Source of the DNA: Phycisphaerae bacterium
GTDB taxonomy: Bacteria; Planctomycetota; Phycisphaerae; Sedimentisphaerales; Anaerohalosphaeraceae
Assembly (NCBI GenBank): GCA_018052735.1
Contig: JAGPMT010000023.1
Span: 1-47,956 of the forward strand
DNA: 47,956 nt
Direction: 5' to 3'
Positions 1-8,609 of this stretch are shown one piece after another. Numbering within the stretch: position 1 is the first letter of the stretch; each line of letters starts with the position of its first letter. Position numbers and translations under genes: made by a program. Below the pieces are notes generated by a model. It saw only the letters and a program-made list of their open reading frames with translations, did not search any database and was not told the DNA's origin.

Positions 1-1413
1 CTTGCACGGCGTCTCCGAAGCCGCATCCGGGTAATGGTAGCACAGCAGCGCCTCAATCAGCCGCCGGCAGCGGGGGTCAATCACCAGACGGCTTTGCCCG
101 TCGCCGGCCCGCAGCGCCGAGCGAATCAAACCGATTCCTTCATAAATCCGGCTGGCCCGATACTTCAGCCGAAAGCCCAGCGCCTTGAGTTCCCTGACTG
201 CACTGGTGCCCGTCACATCATTGCAGCCCGATCCCGCCGGATCGCAAAAGGTCATCACCACCTGCGACTCCTCACAGGGCGTCCGCCGCCGGATGGCCTG
301 CGCATGCTCGCCAATCAATCGGCGGGACTGCACATACTCATCAATCACCCGCACAACGCCGCTGCCGTCGGTCTGAATCCACAAACACACAAACGGATTG
401 ACAAACCCGAAATCCAGCGACCGGTACAGCGGCAGGCCGGCATCGTAGCCCGCCGGCCGCACATGCACCGCCGGATTGAACTCGGCAAACACCGCTTTTT
501 CCAGATTCGGACGCAGACACAGCATTTCCGATTCAAAAACAGCCCGGCTGCTCCGCCGCATCTGGCTGATGACATCATCAATCTTCAAATACCCCCGCGC
601 CTGCCGGGCCTTGCCCCCGCAGTCGCTGTTCAGCGGACACCGGCTGCACGACCGCTCCGGCCGGCACTGCTCGATGACCTCCCACACACACCACCGAAAC
701 ACCGGAATCCGCCGCCCTGCCGCTGTATCAATCAGCGTCTGCATCGGCCCGTACGGCCGGTGCATCGTGCTCAACAGCTCCATCGCCGCCGTCAGCTGCC
801 GGCTGCTGTGTGTTACAAAGTTGGCGGCAGCCAAAACCTCCGGATCAAACAGCTCCACCTCATCGCAGCGGAGCTTATGCACATGCAGACCGCGCACCGA
901 CGCGGCCGACTGGGCCAGAACCTGAACCGTTGCGCCGTTGACAAACCGGCATCCGTCCGCCAGCATCCGCCCGTCCAGATAATCCGAAAAGCCCCGCTGC
1001 ACAAACTAGCACAGGTAGTCATACATCCGCCCCGACTGCTGGCGCGAACCGGCCAGAATCAGCGTCCGGCAGTGCGGCTTAAACAGCCCTTCCAGCAGCG
1101 TCGCCGCGGCCGCCAGCTGCGTCTTGCCGCCGCCCCGGTTGGCCCACACAATACAATCCCCGCTGCAGCCCTGCCCGCTGTCCGGCTGCCGGCGCCATCC
1201 ATCCGCACTGTAGGCATGCCACAGATAATCCATCGGGCTGCTGTGTCCGGCACATACCCGCACCGCCGGAACCCGGTAATTCAGATACCTGCCAAGATAC
1301 CACCGAAGCCAGCGGCGGCTCTGCGGAGCGCGATGCCTCAAAGAGGCCTTCAACGGCTGCCGGTCTGTTCCGCCTGCTCGGCTGCTTGTCACGTCTGCCC
1401 TGCGTATCGTCAT
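1..1413 (-). CDS. terL: Phage terminase large subunit, interrupted by in-frame TAG, 3' end outside window
   Basis: This is the ATPase and nuclease motor that packages DNA into a phage-type capsid. The start follows a strong AAGGAGGA ribosome site. The Walker A motif ANRGGGKT lies at about residues 91-98. A TAG at 1006-1008 stops the frame after residue 135, but the same frame then stays open for 335 codons to the window edge and reads as terminase: a Walker B-like LRCDE near residue 184, a Cys cluster at about 242-265 (C242, C250, C256, C259, C265), and a nuclease motif LDFGFVNP with its Asp at about 334, followed later by FCDPAG. Translation ending at the TAG would lack Walker B and the whole nuclease. 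The TAG could be a nonsense mutation, a read-through site or a sequence error (CAG to TAG is one change). The family identity is clear from the motif order. Confidence 0.85.
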
Positions 1414-1489
1414 CGCTATATTCCTCCTTGCTTATTCTGTCCCTTTCCGGTATCCTGCACCGGTTAAAAGGGAACTGGTGAACTAAACC

Positions 1490-2272
1490 TTGATGCAGAA
1501 ATCAACAATGAAAAACTTCTTGCACGATATGATTCTTCAGGCCGGAGCTGTCACGCTGGCGCATAAAGCCCGGCTGGCCGAGGTCGCTGTGCACCGCAAA
1601 AGCGACAAAGACCTCGTTACCGAAGCCGATATTGCTGTGGAACAGTTTCTTATCGAAAAGATTAAAAGCCGCTGGCCGCACCACGCCATTCTCGGCGAAG
1701 AAAGCGGCCACAGTGCCGGCAGCGAATACCGCTGGGTCATTGACCCCATCGACGGCACCACTTCTTTTTTCCACAACCTGCCGTTCTACAGCATCTCCAT
1801 CGCCCTGCAGCGGCAAAACCAGACCGTTCTGGCCGCCGTCTATGCCCCCGTGCTGGGAGAACTGTTCATCGCCGAAAAAGACAACGGCGCCTGCCTCAAC
1901 GATGCCCCCATCCGCGTGTCAGGCCGGACGGTCCTGTCCGACTGCGTCATGGCCACCGGCTTTGCCTGCCTGCGGGCCAATCTCAAAGACAATAACCTGC
2001 CGCTGATTAACCGCATTGCCCCCAAACTCCGGGGACTGCGGATTCTCGGCTCGGCTGCGCTGGACCTCTGCTATGTCGCCTGCGGACGCCTGGACGGCTC
2101 GTGGGAAATCAATCTCAATCTCTACGATATCGCCGCCGGAATGCTCATCGCACAGGAAGCCGGCGCAATCGTATCCGATTTCAGCGGAGGCAGCGATAAA
2201 ATCCCCTTCCAGATTGCCGCCGCCAGCCCCGCCATCTACCCCCAATTGCAGCCTCTGCTGCAGGGCCCCTGA
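1490..2272 (+). CDS. Inositol-monophosphatase family phosphatase
   Basis: A Mg-dependent sugar or inositol phosphate phosphatase of about 260 residues, the usual family length, acting in the cytoplasm. All three metal-site motifs are visible: GEES at about residue 70, the WVIDPIDGTTSF block at about 82-93, and the C-terminal LYDIAAG (usual form WDxAAG). The substrate (inositol-1-phosphate, a sugar phosphate, PAP or fructose-1,6-bisphosphate) cannot be chosen from sequence. The start is uncertain: TTG at 1490, ATG at 1493 or ATG at 1508, and the only purine-rich stretch (AAAGGGA near 1468) is rather far upstream. It is divergent from the terminase gene and convergent with the lipoprotein gene downstream. 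A housekeeping-type gene between phage-type genes. Confidence 0.85.
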   Translation: MMQKSTMKNFLHDMILQAGAVTLAHKARLAEVAVHRKSDKDLVTEADIAVEQFLIEKIKSRWPHHAILGEESGHSAGSEYRWVIDPIDGTTSFFHNLPFYSISIALQRQNQTVLAAVYAPVLGELFIAEKDNGACLNDAPIRVSGRTVLSDCVMATGFACLRANLKDNNLPLINRIAPKLRGLRILGSAALDLCYVACGRLDGSWEINLNLYDIAAGMLIAQEAGAIVSDFSGGSDKIPFQIAAASPAIYPQLQPLLQGP

Positions 2273-2313
2273 AACACTATCTGTCTGCCGCAAAAGACCC
2301 CTTCAAAACAGAC

Positions 2314-2346
2314 GGCGATGCTGCACACTGCCGGCACAGCATCGCC
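2314..2346. terminator. Bidirectional terminator-like hairpin between convergent genes
   Basis: Perfect 10-bp arms GGCGATGCTG and CAGCATCGCC enclose a 13-nt loop between the convergent phosphatase and lipoprotein genes. A T-run lies on the minus-strand side (GTCTGTTTTG); the plus-strand side has only a weak one. The position fits termination of both genes. Confidence 0.6.
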
Positions 2347-2373
2347 GCCTTATTCGTGCACTCCGTTGCGAAC

Positions 2374-2580
2374 TTACGGCTCAACCGCCATGTCCGCCTC
2401 AACTTCTTTTTCCATCTTATCCAGCTCGGCCGACAGGTTTTCTGCCGTAATTTCCTTCTGTGCCTCAGCCTTGAATTCCTCGGCTGTTTTCACCGTCGGC
2501 TCGGCGGGGGGCTGTTCTTTCCTGCCGCAGCCGGACGCCGCCAGCAGAAGAACCGCTGTCAGTAGCAGTACGCGCATCAT
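2374..2580 (-). CDS. Small secreted lipoprotein
   Basis: A 68-residue protein whose N-terminus is a lipoprotein signal: MMRVLLLTAVLLLAASGC, with Cys18 in a good lipobox. The mature part is a short, acidic, Lys/Glu-rich, probably helical segment with no recognised domain. The start at 2580 is chosen because GGGAG lies at the right distance upstream; the frame extends further upstream but without a ribosome site. It lies 60 bp downstream of another secreted, charged protein on the same strand, so the two may be co-transcribed. Function unknown. Confidence 0.7.
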   Translation of the reverse strand: MMRVLLLTAVLLLAASGCGRKEQPPAEPTVKTAEEFKAEAQKEITAENLSAELDKMEKEVEADMAVEP

Positions 2581-2640
2581 ATTTTTGTCTCCCAAATCCA
2601 ACCTGCATTCCGTTTCAAAGCACAACCGGCACCTGCCGCT

Positions 2641-3306
2641 TTATTCCTCAGCGGACGCTTCCTGACCGATGCGGGCGTCCTTTTCCATCATCCGGCCCAG
2701 CTTGCTGTCATAGCGGCTCTGCTCTTTGGCCATCAGCGATTCAATCCGCTCGATAGTCTTGGCATCGCCTTTTTCTTTGGCCAGTTCGAGCATCCGCTCC
2801 AGACGCGCCTGACGCTGCTGGTGCTTCTGCTGTTCATGCACAAACTGCTTGCCCAGCGCTTCGGCCTGCTGGCCCTTGCCTTTGCCTTGTCCGGCGGCTT
2901 CGGGCTTGCCTTTGCCCTTGCCGGAGCCGGCCGATTCGGCCTCTTGGCCGGCAGCCTGTTCGGCTTTTTCCTTCTTGGCTTTCTGGACAGCCTCGTCAGT
3001 TTCTGCCCGTGCCTGTTTTTCGGCTTTTGCCTCGTCGGACTTGGCGGCGCCTTTGGCCTCTGCGGCTTCCCGCCGGGCTTTGCGCTCGGCGTCCTGTCTG
3101 CGGGCTTCTTCGGCAGCCGCTTTTCGGGCCTTTTCTTCAGCGGCCTTGTTGGCCTGTTCCTGCGTATCTGCCCCCGGTGCGGGCTTTGGATTTGTCTGCA
3201 CCGCCCCGCCGCGGCGGCTGCGGCCCGGACCCTGTCCGGCCTGCACCGACACGCTGCACAAAACAAATGCAGCAGCAACAACGGCAATACATACCATACG
3301 GTTCAT
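2641..3306 (-). CDS. Secreted Ala/Lys/Glu-rich helical protein
   Basis: A 221-residue protein with a signal peptide (about residues 1-23, ending VQAGQG). A long low-complexity region of alternating Ala, Lys, Glu and Arg at about 45-140 should form a single extended helix or coiled coil. A GKGKGK stretch and a more ordered helical C-terminus (about 150-221) follow. An AAGGAG ribosome site precedes the ATG. No known domain is recognisable. Composition and signal suggest a periplasmic or cell-surface structural protein. It sits with the small lipoprotein downstream, between the terminase and the other phage-type genes, and nothing in the sequence marks it as phage-derived. Confidence 0.7.
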   Translation of the reverse strand: MNRMVCIAVVAAAFVLCSVSVQAGQGPGRSRRGGAVQTNPKPAPGADTQEQANKAAEEKARKAAAEEARRQDAERKARREAAEAKGAAKSDEAKAEKQARAETDEAVQKAKKEKAEQAAGQEAESAGSGKGKGKPEAAGQGKGKGQQAEALGKQFVHEQQKHQQRQARLERMLELAKEKGDAKTIERIESLMAKEQSRYDSKLGRMMEKDARIGQEASAEE

Positions 3307-3442
3307 AACAGAGTCTCCTTGTGAATGCGCTTTCCAATCTCTGCCGGCTTGCTGCTGCCTGCCGGCAGACTGCCCCTATTATACACTCCGGCGGCGCTGA
3401 ACCAACAAAAAAAATTTTTGCCGTGTTCAACCATCCTGCCGC

Positions 3443-4075
3443 TCAATGCTTTTCTGACGCCACAATCTGCCGTGTCGAAGCCGACTGATGCGCCTGCGCC
3501 TCTTTGAAGCGGCCGGCCTGATCCGGATACAGCCGCTTAAACAGCTCGTTGCCGGCAATAATTTCCTGAAGCGCCTGCGATTTAGCCCGCGCCGTCTTGA
3601 GAAAGCCCGCCGCCCGTGCCCCATAGACCCCACCGACCAGTCCGGCCAGTCCGATGGCCAGTTCCAGAAGCCCATCGGCAGCCGCCCACACATCCGGCCG
3701 CTTGGCGGCATCCGCCTGCGCTTGGGCGGCTGCGGCCTTTGCTTCGTCCAGCAGCGCTGCACTGTTGTCTTCCTCCGGCCGCCAAGCCGGCAGCCCGTAA
3801 TCCAGCACAAACGCCTCGCTTTGCGCTTCTGCCAGCGCCGTCAGCCCGCACAGCGGCGATGAGCTGTTTTCCTCGGCCGCCGTTTCTGCCGCCTGCCTGC
3901 AGACGCGCCAATGAAGCCACGCATTCTCTTTCTGCTGTTCCGTCGCCGCATACCGCAGTCCGCAGCCGGCCAACAGCAGCACCGCCGCCGAAAGTGCCAT
4001 TATGCCTTTTGTGCTGTCTTTTTTCTGCCCGCTGTCTGCGGTAATCTGTAAACAGATTGCTCCCGTTTGTCCCAT
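3443..4075 (-). CDS. Small membrane protein in the phage-type gene set, function unknown
   Basis: A 210-residue protein. The start at 4075 is chosen over an upstream ATG at 4117 because a strong CAGAAAGGAGC site stands seven bases before it. A hydrophobic segment at about residues 26-38 (MALSAAVLLLAGCG) carries a lipobox-like LAGC preceded by a 24-residue polar N-terminus. A second hydrophobic stretch (LLELAIGLAGLVGGVYGA) lies near residues 135-155, and a polar helical tail follows. The arrangement, a Gly-rich membrane helix then a charged tail, recalls small phage membrane proteins (holin or spanin type), but that is only a resemblance. Its 18-nt leader is identical to that of the ParB-like gene at 26693. 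Confidence 0.6.
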   Translation of the reverse strand: MGQTGAICLQITADSGQKKDSTKGIMALSAAVLLLAGCGLRYAATEQQKENAWLHWRVCRQAAETAAEENSSSPLCGLTALAEAQSEAFVLDYGLPAWRPEEDNSAALLDEAKAAAAQAQADAAKRPDVWAAADGLLELAIGLAGLVGGVYGARAAGFLKTARAKSQALQEIIAGNELFKRLYPDQAGRFKEAQAHQSASTRQIVASEKH

Positions 4076-4225
4076 ACCGTGCTCCTTTCTGAAAATGCCT
4101 GCTGCCAAATATCCCAATGACAGCCCTGCGCGGTTACCCCGCGGGGGCTGGTCCTATCCGCTCCGCTATGTCCGTTGTATCCGGCTGTCTTTTTGCCTGT
4201 CTTTACCGTTTGCCTTGCCGGCGTC

Positions 4226-4510
4226 TTACGGGCCCCCGCCTTGTACGAAGTGTTCGGAATCCCGCATTTTCCTCTCGACCGCCTGCAGCCGGTATTCGTG
4301 GGCGATGCTTCTTTCCTGCAGCTGCTCCAGCTTCCGGCCGACCTCGTCCTGCGCTGCCAGAAGCTGCTTGACATCGTGGCTGACCATATCCAGCTGCCGC
4401 TGCAGATTGACCCAGCTGCCTACAATCAGTCCGGCCAAGGTTATCAGCTCTATCAAAACCGACACACTCACCCGCCGTTCCAGACGCCACCGCTTTTGTC
4501 CACCGCTCAT
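4226..4510 (-). CDS. Single-pass coiled-coil membrane protein
   Basis: A 94-residue protein: a basic N-terminus, one membrane helix at about residues 17-35 (SVLIELITLAGLIVGSWV), then a heptad-rich coiled coil to about residue 85. The ATG at 4510 is chosen because GAAGGAG stands seven bases upstream; a TTG at 4516 would be too close to it. Small membrane proteins with a trailing coiled coil are common in phage late regions. Here it is 150 bp upstream of another small membrane protein on the same strand. Phage origin is inferred from position and shape only. Confidence 0.65.
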   Translation of the reverse strand: MSGGQKRWRLERRVSVSVLIELITLAGLIVGSWVNLQRQLDMVSHDVKQLLAAQDEVGRKLEQLQERSIAHEYRLQAVERKMRDSEHFVQGGGP

Positions 4511-4561
4511 AAACAATCTCCTTCTCTTTTACTTCCATCCCATTACTTCCAACCAATTGTC

Positions 4562-4589
4562 TTGACACCTTCGGACCTGCCGCTATAAT
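4562..4589 (+). promoter_or_regulatory. Sigma-70-type promoter
   Basis: A perfect TTGACA (4562-4567) and a perfect TATAAT (4584-4589) are separated by 16 bp, 27 bp before the ATG at 4616, with an AAAGGAGG ribosome site between. It starts within the divergent gene's upstream region and drives the membrane and pseudopilin-like gene. Confidence 0.85.
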
Positions 4590-4615
4590 GGCCCCATCAA
4601 AGGAGGCTGCTCTAT

Positions 4616-5422
4616 ATGGGAGAAAACATAAAATGCTTCATCAAAGGCCTGCCGCTGTGTGCGGTTATCGCTGCGGCCAGCGCTGCCGCCGCGTGGCTGT
4701 ATTATGCCGCATCCGACTATGACTCCTACTACACCGCCCTGAAAATCTACTGCATCGGCTGGTTTGCCTGCTGCATTCTGTCGTTTTACTGCGGCCTGCT
4801 GGTTGTGCCCCGCTCGCTGGCGATTGTCTTTTCCTTTGCCGGACTGGTGGGCTTTGCGCTGGTCTGTGCGATGGAGCCGGACTTTGCCCAAGAACACCCG
4901 CTGCTGTCCGGCACGATTGAAGCGATTCCGGCCTTTTTCTTCCTCTTTGCTTGGGCCGCCGCCGCAGCCGCAGCCTGCCGAAGCGAAGTCAGAAAAATCC
5001 GCCTCAGCAGCGGGCTGTGGCTGACCGTTTTTCTGCTGCTGACCTTCTGCTGGATAGCATTCCACCTTGCCCAAGCCGGCCTGAACCAGCAGCGCCGCAT
5101 GCATCTGGCAGATGCCTATGCCAAAGCCCAGCGCATCATCACCGCCCTGACGGCTTGGCAGACCCAGCACGGAAGCTACCCCGATTCGCTCGATCAGGCC
5201 GGAATCACCGACGACCAAACCGTCCTGCTCTATCGCGGCAAACGGCTCCATTATTTCCCCCGCCAGTCCATGTACATCCTGACCCTCGAAGATCCGCTGC
5301 TGGGGGCACAGAAAATCTACGCCTACGATACCTCCCGCGGCGGCTGGCATCCCGAAGACCCGCTCCGCTCCATCCAGCAGCAGCCGGCACATCTGTTTGT
5401 CGGCTTTCTTCGCCAGCGGTAA
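4616..5422 (+). CDS. Four-helix membrane protein with C-terminal pseudopilin (GspG-like) domain
   Basis: A 268-residue protein. Four hydrophobic helices fill the first half (about residues 10-30, 42-66, 68-85 with 97-120 following, and 132-152). The soluble C-terminal half begins ADAYAKAQRIITALTAWQ and continues QHGSYPDSLDQ, which matches the globular part of type II secretion G-type pseudopilins, without the N-terminal methylation motif. It is transcribed from a near-perfect promoter and has an AAAGGAGG ribosome site. A pseudopilin-like fold fused to unrelated membrane helices suggests a membrane-anchored surface or secretion-associated protein; the exact role is unknown. It is a host-type gene wedged between phage-type genes. 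Confidence 0.7.
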   Translation: MGENIKCFIKGLPLCAVIAAASAAAAWLYYAASDYDSYYTALKIYCIGWFACCILSFYCGLLVVPRSLAIVFSFAGLVGFALVCAMEPDFAQEHPLLSGTIEAIPAFFFLFAWAAAAAAACRSEVRKIRLSSGLWLTVFLLLTFCWIAFHLAQAGLNQQRRMHLADAYAKAQRIITALTAWQTQHGSYPDSLDQAGITDDQTVLLYRGKRLHYFPRQSMYILTLEDPLLGAQKIYAYDTSRGGWHPEDPLRSIQQQPAHLFVGFLRQR

Positions 5423-5430
5423 CTGCCCCG

Positions 5431-6063
5431 CTACTTCCGCGCCAGTTTGACAGCCCAAGGCCGAAGAACCGTATCCGTCTGTCCGTCCCCGTCGGCATCA
5501 ATCGGCACACACAGCCCCTCCACAGCCCGCTGGTAGCAGCACCGGTAATAGTCTTTCTTCTGCCGCACCGCCTCCTGCCCGTCTGCATCCAGCGCTTCAA
5601 ACACCAGCGCCAGTGTCCCAAACACCGACGGCCGGCGCAGCAGCCGGCTATCGGCGCCGGTCCAGTCCGTCCCTGTCAATCCCAGCCGCTGCTGCAGGTC
5701 GCATTGGACCTCATAGGCCTGCACATCATACGACACAATCCGCCACAGCAGCCCCGACGCCGCACCCGCCGGTATCGCCGGCTGCTGGGGATCAGCCCGC
5801 AGCACCGATACTGTCAGATGCCCGCTGTCCGGCACTTGGACAATCTCATACGCCCCCGCAATGCTTCCATCCGTGCTCTGCAGCCACAGGATATGTCCGG
5901 CTTTGACCTGTGCGGCCGTAAAATCCGCACCGCCGGCGGCAAACTGCGTGCCTGCAAGAAGTCCGTTGGTCCCTCTGCACAGGACCTGTCCGTTCAAAAT
6001 CCACCGGTCGAACACCCCCGGCTCGTACCGTGCCAAATCCGCATCGCTGGAAAATCCGCTCAT
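5431..6063 (-). CDS. Phage head-tail connector-like protein
   Basis: A 210-residue soluble protein with an AAAGGAGGT ribosome site. It opens with an acidic helix (DADLARYEPG), has a beta-rich middle (GHILWLQS..DGAYEI-type strands at about 57-100), and ends with a helical segment followed by a Ca-loop-like IDADGDGQTD near the C-terminus. The order 'capsid protein then this protein' on the same strand is the usual place for a head completion or head-tail adaptor protein. From memory, similar proteins sit beside SU10-type capsid genes in planctomycete phage-like loci; this was not checked. No catalytic motif is seen. Confidence 0.55.
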   Translation of the reverse strand: MSGFSSDADLARYEPGVFDRWILNGQVLCRGTNGLLAGTQFAAGGADFTAAQVKAGHILWLQSTDGSIAGAYEIVQVPDSGHLTVSVLRADPQQPAIPAGAASGLLWRIVSYDVQAYEVQCDLQQRLGLTGTDWTGADSRLLRRPSVFGTLALVFEALDADGQEAVRQKKDYYRCCYQRAVEGLCVPIDADGDGQTDTVLRPWAVKLARK

Positions 6064-6094
6064 TTCTAATACCTCCTTTCGGTCAATTCAAACC

Positions 6095-6123
6095 TTGCCT
6101 GTGCCGAAGCCATCCCGTACAAT
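6095..6123 (+). promoter_or_regulatory. Sigma-70-type promoter
   Basis: TTGCCT (6095-6100), a 17-bp spacer and TACAAT (6118-6123), 38 bp before the SGNH hydrolase start. It lies just outside the divergent connector gene, so the hydrolase is independently transcribed. Confidence 0.6.
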
Positions 6124-6161
6124 GCTTCCGCACGAAACCAAATGGGAAAGGAAAAAACGCT

Positions 6162-6893
6162 ATGCACTGTTTGTTCTGTATCCTGCTGACTGTCCGGCTG
6201 GGCTGTGCACTGCCGGCCGGCGCCGAGAAAACCGTTGACTATCCCGACCCCAACCGCTGGGCCGGAGAGATGAAAACCTTCGCCGACTGGGACGCCAAAA
6301 ACACCCCGCCGCAGAATGCCGTTGTCTTCGTCGGCAGTTCAAGCATTCGGCTGTGGAAAACCGCCGAGGCCTTCAGCGGCCTGCCCGTCATCAACCGCGG
6401 CTTCGGCGGCTCGTGGATGGCCGACAGCGTCTGTTTTGCCGACCGGCTCATCCTGCGCTACAAGCCGGCCGTTGTGGTCATTTATGCCGGCGACAACGAC
6501 ATAGCCGGCGGCCTGCCCCCCGAGCAAGTCCACCGCGATTTTGTCCGGCTGACGCAAATCATTCACGCTGAACTGCCCCGCACGCCGATTATCTGCCTGC
6601 CGGTCAAGCCCAGCCGCAGCCGCTGGACACTCTGGCCGAAGATGCAGCAGGTAAATCAGCTCAACCGGCAATACGCCCAAACTGCCGGCTACATCCTCTA
6701 TGTCGATACCGCCTCCGTGCTGCTGGGCGGGGACGGATTGCCCGATGAAACCCTCTTTGAGCCGGATGCCCTTCATCTCAACCAAAAGGGCTACGACCAA
6801 TGGAACCGGCTCCTGAGACCCGTCCTGAACCGATTATACCCCGCTGATGCACCACCCGCTGCCCAACTCCACGAAGCGCCGGCGCAGGAATAA
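6162..6893 (+). CDS. Secreted SGNH/GDSL-family hydrolase
   Basis: A 243-residue esterase or acetylhydrolase-type enzyme with a short signal peptide (MHCLFCILLTVRLGCALPAGA). SGNH blocks are visible: VFVGSSSIRLW (block I, nucleophile Ser), NRGFGGS (block II, Gly), YAGDND (block III, Asn) and EPDALHLNQKGY (block V, Asp and His of the triad). The start at 6162 is chosen because AAAGGA precedes it, although the frame extends upstream into the divergent gene. The likely substrate is an acylated glycan or lipid outside the cytoplasm; it cannot be specified. It is convergent with the capsid gene, with 76 bp between stops. Confidence 0.85.
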   Translation: MHCLFCILLTVRLGCALPAGAEKTVDYPDPNRWAGEMKTFADWDAKNTPPQNAVVFVGSSSIRLWKTAEAFSGLPVINRGFGGSWMADSVCFADRLILRYKPAVVVIYAGDNDIAGGLPPEQVHRDFVRLTQIIHAELPRTPIICLPVKPSRSRWTLWPKMQQVNQLNRQYAQTAGYILYVDTASVLLGGDGLPDETLFEPDALHLNQKGYDQWNRLLRPVLNRLYPADAPPAAQLHEAPAQE

Positions 6894-6929
6894 TCCCCCG
6901 CACAAACCAATCCCCCTATCCCTGCAAAC

Positions 6930-6960
6930 AAGGCAGCAGCGCCATCGGCGCTGCCGCCCC
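6930..6960. terminator. GC-rich hairpin between convergent SGNH and capsid genes
   Basis: The arms GGCAGCAGCGCC and GGCGCTGCC pair with a 2-nt bulge. On the minus strand the hairpin is followed by TTGTTTG, so it may end the capsid transcript. No T-run follows on the plus side. Confidence 0.4.
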
Positions 6961-6969
6961 CTGCACAGC

Positions 6970-8124
6970 TTAACTGACTGCCAATCCGCGAATCACCCCG
7001 TGGGCCGACTCGTTGCGCAGCTCCAGCGTATATTCGCCAATCAGCTGGCCGCATTCATAATCGCCCCCGCTGGCCAAGGGCTTGAAATGAAAGCTTCGGC
7101 CGGCCAGCGGCAGCACCTTCACCCGCGACGAATCCAGCAGCAGAACCGCATCGGCCGGCATCCACCGCGTCGTAATAATCCGGCACAGCCCGAAATCGCT
7201 TTCATAGGCGCTGACGCCGTCGCGATAGACCGTATCGCCGGATGCATAGCCCCGCAGCGCACTTAAAAAGCCGTTTATCCGCCGCTTCTGCAGACCCCCG
7301 ACGACAATCATATCCACCGTGCCGCTGCTGTCTTCCCAGATTTTCCGCAGGGCCCAGTTGAGCTTGTCTTCATCCAGCGTCGCACCCGACGGAAATCCGT
7401 TTACTCCCGGCATAAACACATGGCTGACCAGATGCGCCAAAATCCCCCGCATCGTCCGCCGCACCGAGGTGCTGCCCTGCGGGTCGGCCGTCGGGGCCCC
7501 GCCGTTGATGACGGTGTTTTCCAAATCCCGCAGCAGTTCGCGCAGCCGCTCCTGCTTCTGGTAATCCATCTCATCGGCCAGCCCCAGCTGCGAGGCCGCA
7601 AGGTCGGTGCCGCTGACTTCCACCGCGGCGGTGAAAATCTGGGTATAGTTGCCGCACCGCTGACGCGTGGTAAACCGCGCCGCCGGCTTGTCGCCGCCTT
7701 CCAGCGCCGCATTGCCCAGAATGCAGAGCGTCTGGCCGGGAGCAATCGCATCCGCCACCGTGCCGGCATAGCTCCGCATCACCGTCAGCGTGCTGCCCGA
7801 TACCGCCGTTACCAGCATCAGTTCTCCCGACCCCTGCGGCTGAATCTGGTCCCCGGGGCGAAACCGGTCCGGGTGGGCTACATCAAACTCCGTTTCCGTT
7901 TCCGGATCGCCGATGGTCGTATCGGCAATCACATCCTTGTTCGGCAGCAGCGCATCTTCCAGCCATTCGTGATGCGTGCTGGTCGCCGCCCGAACCGGAT
8001 CGCCGAGAGCATCCAGCAGCGGCGTCTCATACGGCGAAACAATGGAAATCACATCCGATACATCTTCGGCCAATTCCGGCAGATTAACGCCGGCACTGTA
8101 GGTTGCCTTTCCGCTGAAACTCAT
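6970..8124 (-). CDS. SU10-type HK97-fold major capsid protein
   Basis: A 384-residue protein, typical of the SU10/DUF5309 capsid family. N-terminal signature: VNLPELAEDVSDVISIVSPYETPLLDAL, then a beta-rich domain. The middle QEVRELLRD-type helix reads here as YQKQERLRELLRDLENTVINGG. A glycine-rich central region follows, and the C-terminal half carries IVVGGLQKRRINGF and a late beta strand region (GEYTLELRNESAHGVIRGL). All are expected for HK97-fold shells of this family. The ATG at 8124 follows AAGGAAGGAG at good spacing; the TTG at 8130 would not. The gene is intact. It lies immediately downstream of a small scaffold-like protein and upstream of the connector-like protein on the same strand. 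Confidence 0.88.
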   Translation of the reverse strand: MSFSGKATYSAGVNLPELAEDVSDVISIVSPYETPLLDALGDPVRAATSTHHEWLEDALLPNKDVIADTTIGDPETETEFDVAHPDRFRPGDQIQPQGSGELMLVTAVSGSTLTVMRSYAGTVADAIAPGQTLCILGNAALEGGDKPAARFTTRQRCGNYTQIFTAAVEVSGTDLAASQLGLADEMDYQKQERLRELLRDLENTVINGGAPTADPQGSTSVRRTMRGILAHLVSHVFMPGVNGFPSGATLDEDKLNWALRKIWEDSSGTVDMIVVGGLQKRRINGFLSALRGYASGDTVYRDGVSAYESDFGLCRIITTRWMPADAVLLLDSSRVKVLPLAGRSFHFKPLASGGDYECGQLIGEYTLELRNESAHGVIRGLAVS

Positions 8125-8203
8125 ATGCAAACTCCTTCCTTATCAATTGCTATAAACCTGCTGTGTGTGCCACGGCATCGTGCTGTTGGCCTGCGGCACA
8201 GTT

Positions 8204-8509
8204 CTACACAAAACTCCGTCGGATGCGCATATATTCCTGCACATCAATCCGGCTGCCGCTGCGGGCGGCCGCACGCGCTGCCCGTTCCAAAGCCGCACGC
8301 CGGCCTGCCCCGAGCGATTCCCGCACCCCCTGCGTCTTGGGCTGGATGCCGCCTGCGCCCGGGGCCTCGCCGCCGGCTGCGGCGGCCTGCAGCGCGCGGA
8401 GATCTGCCTTCAGCGACTCAATTTCCTCCCGCAGCCGGTTCAGCTGTCCGCTGTCCGGTGTGTCGGGCTGTTCGGGATTTACGGCCGTGGGCTGACTGGT
8501 GTCTGTCAT
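8204..8509 (-). CDS. Small scaffold-like coiled-coil protein
   Basis: A 101-residue soluble protein: a Pro/Thr-rich N-terminus, a coiled coil (QLNRLREEIESLKADLRAL at about 24-43), a Gly/Ala linker and a basic helical C-terminus. The ATG at 8509 is chosen because CAGAAAGGAGC stands upstream; longer upstream starts lack a ribosome site. A small, helical, charged protein directly before the major capsid gene is the classic position of a scaffold or capsid-assembly protein, so that role is inferred from position and shape, not homology. Confidence 0.6.
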   Translation of the reverse strand: MTDTSQPTAVNPEQPDTPDSGQLNRLREEIESLKADLRALQAAAAGGEAPGAGGIQPKTQGVRESLGAGRRAALERAARAAARSGSRIDVQEYMRIRRSFV

Positions 8510-8609
8510 AACTGCTCCTTTCTGCAAAAACATTTTTCTGTTTACATTTTCCGACAAACAATTATCCTTGCATGCAAAGGATGGCGAACACATTTAAGGA
8601 GACATTCCA

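Noticed and set aside
34-1467. Open frame of 477 codons on the plus strand
   Set aside because: It is the shadow of the terminase frame: Arg/Pro/His-rich, no domain, no ribosome site.
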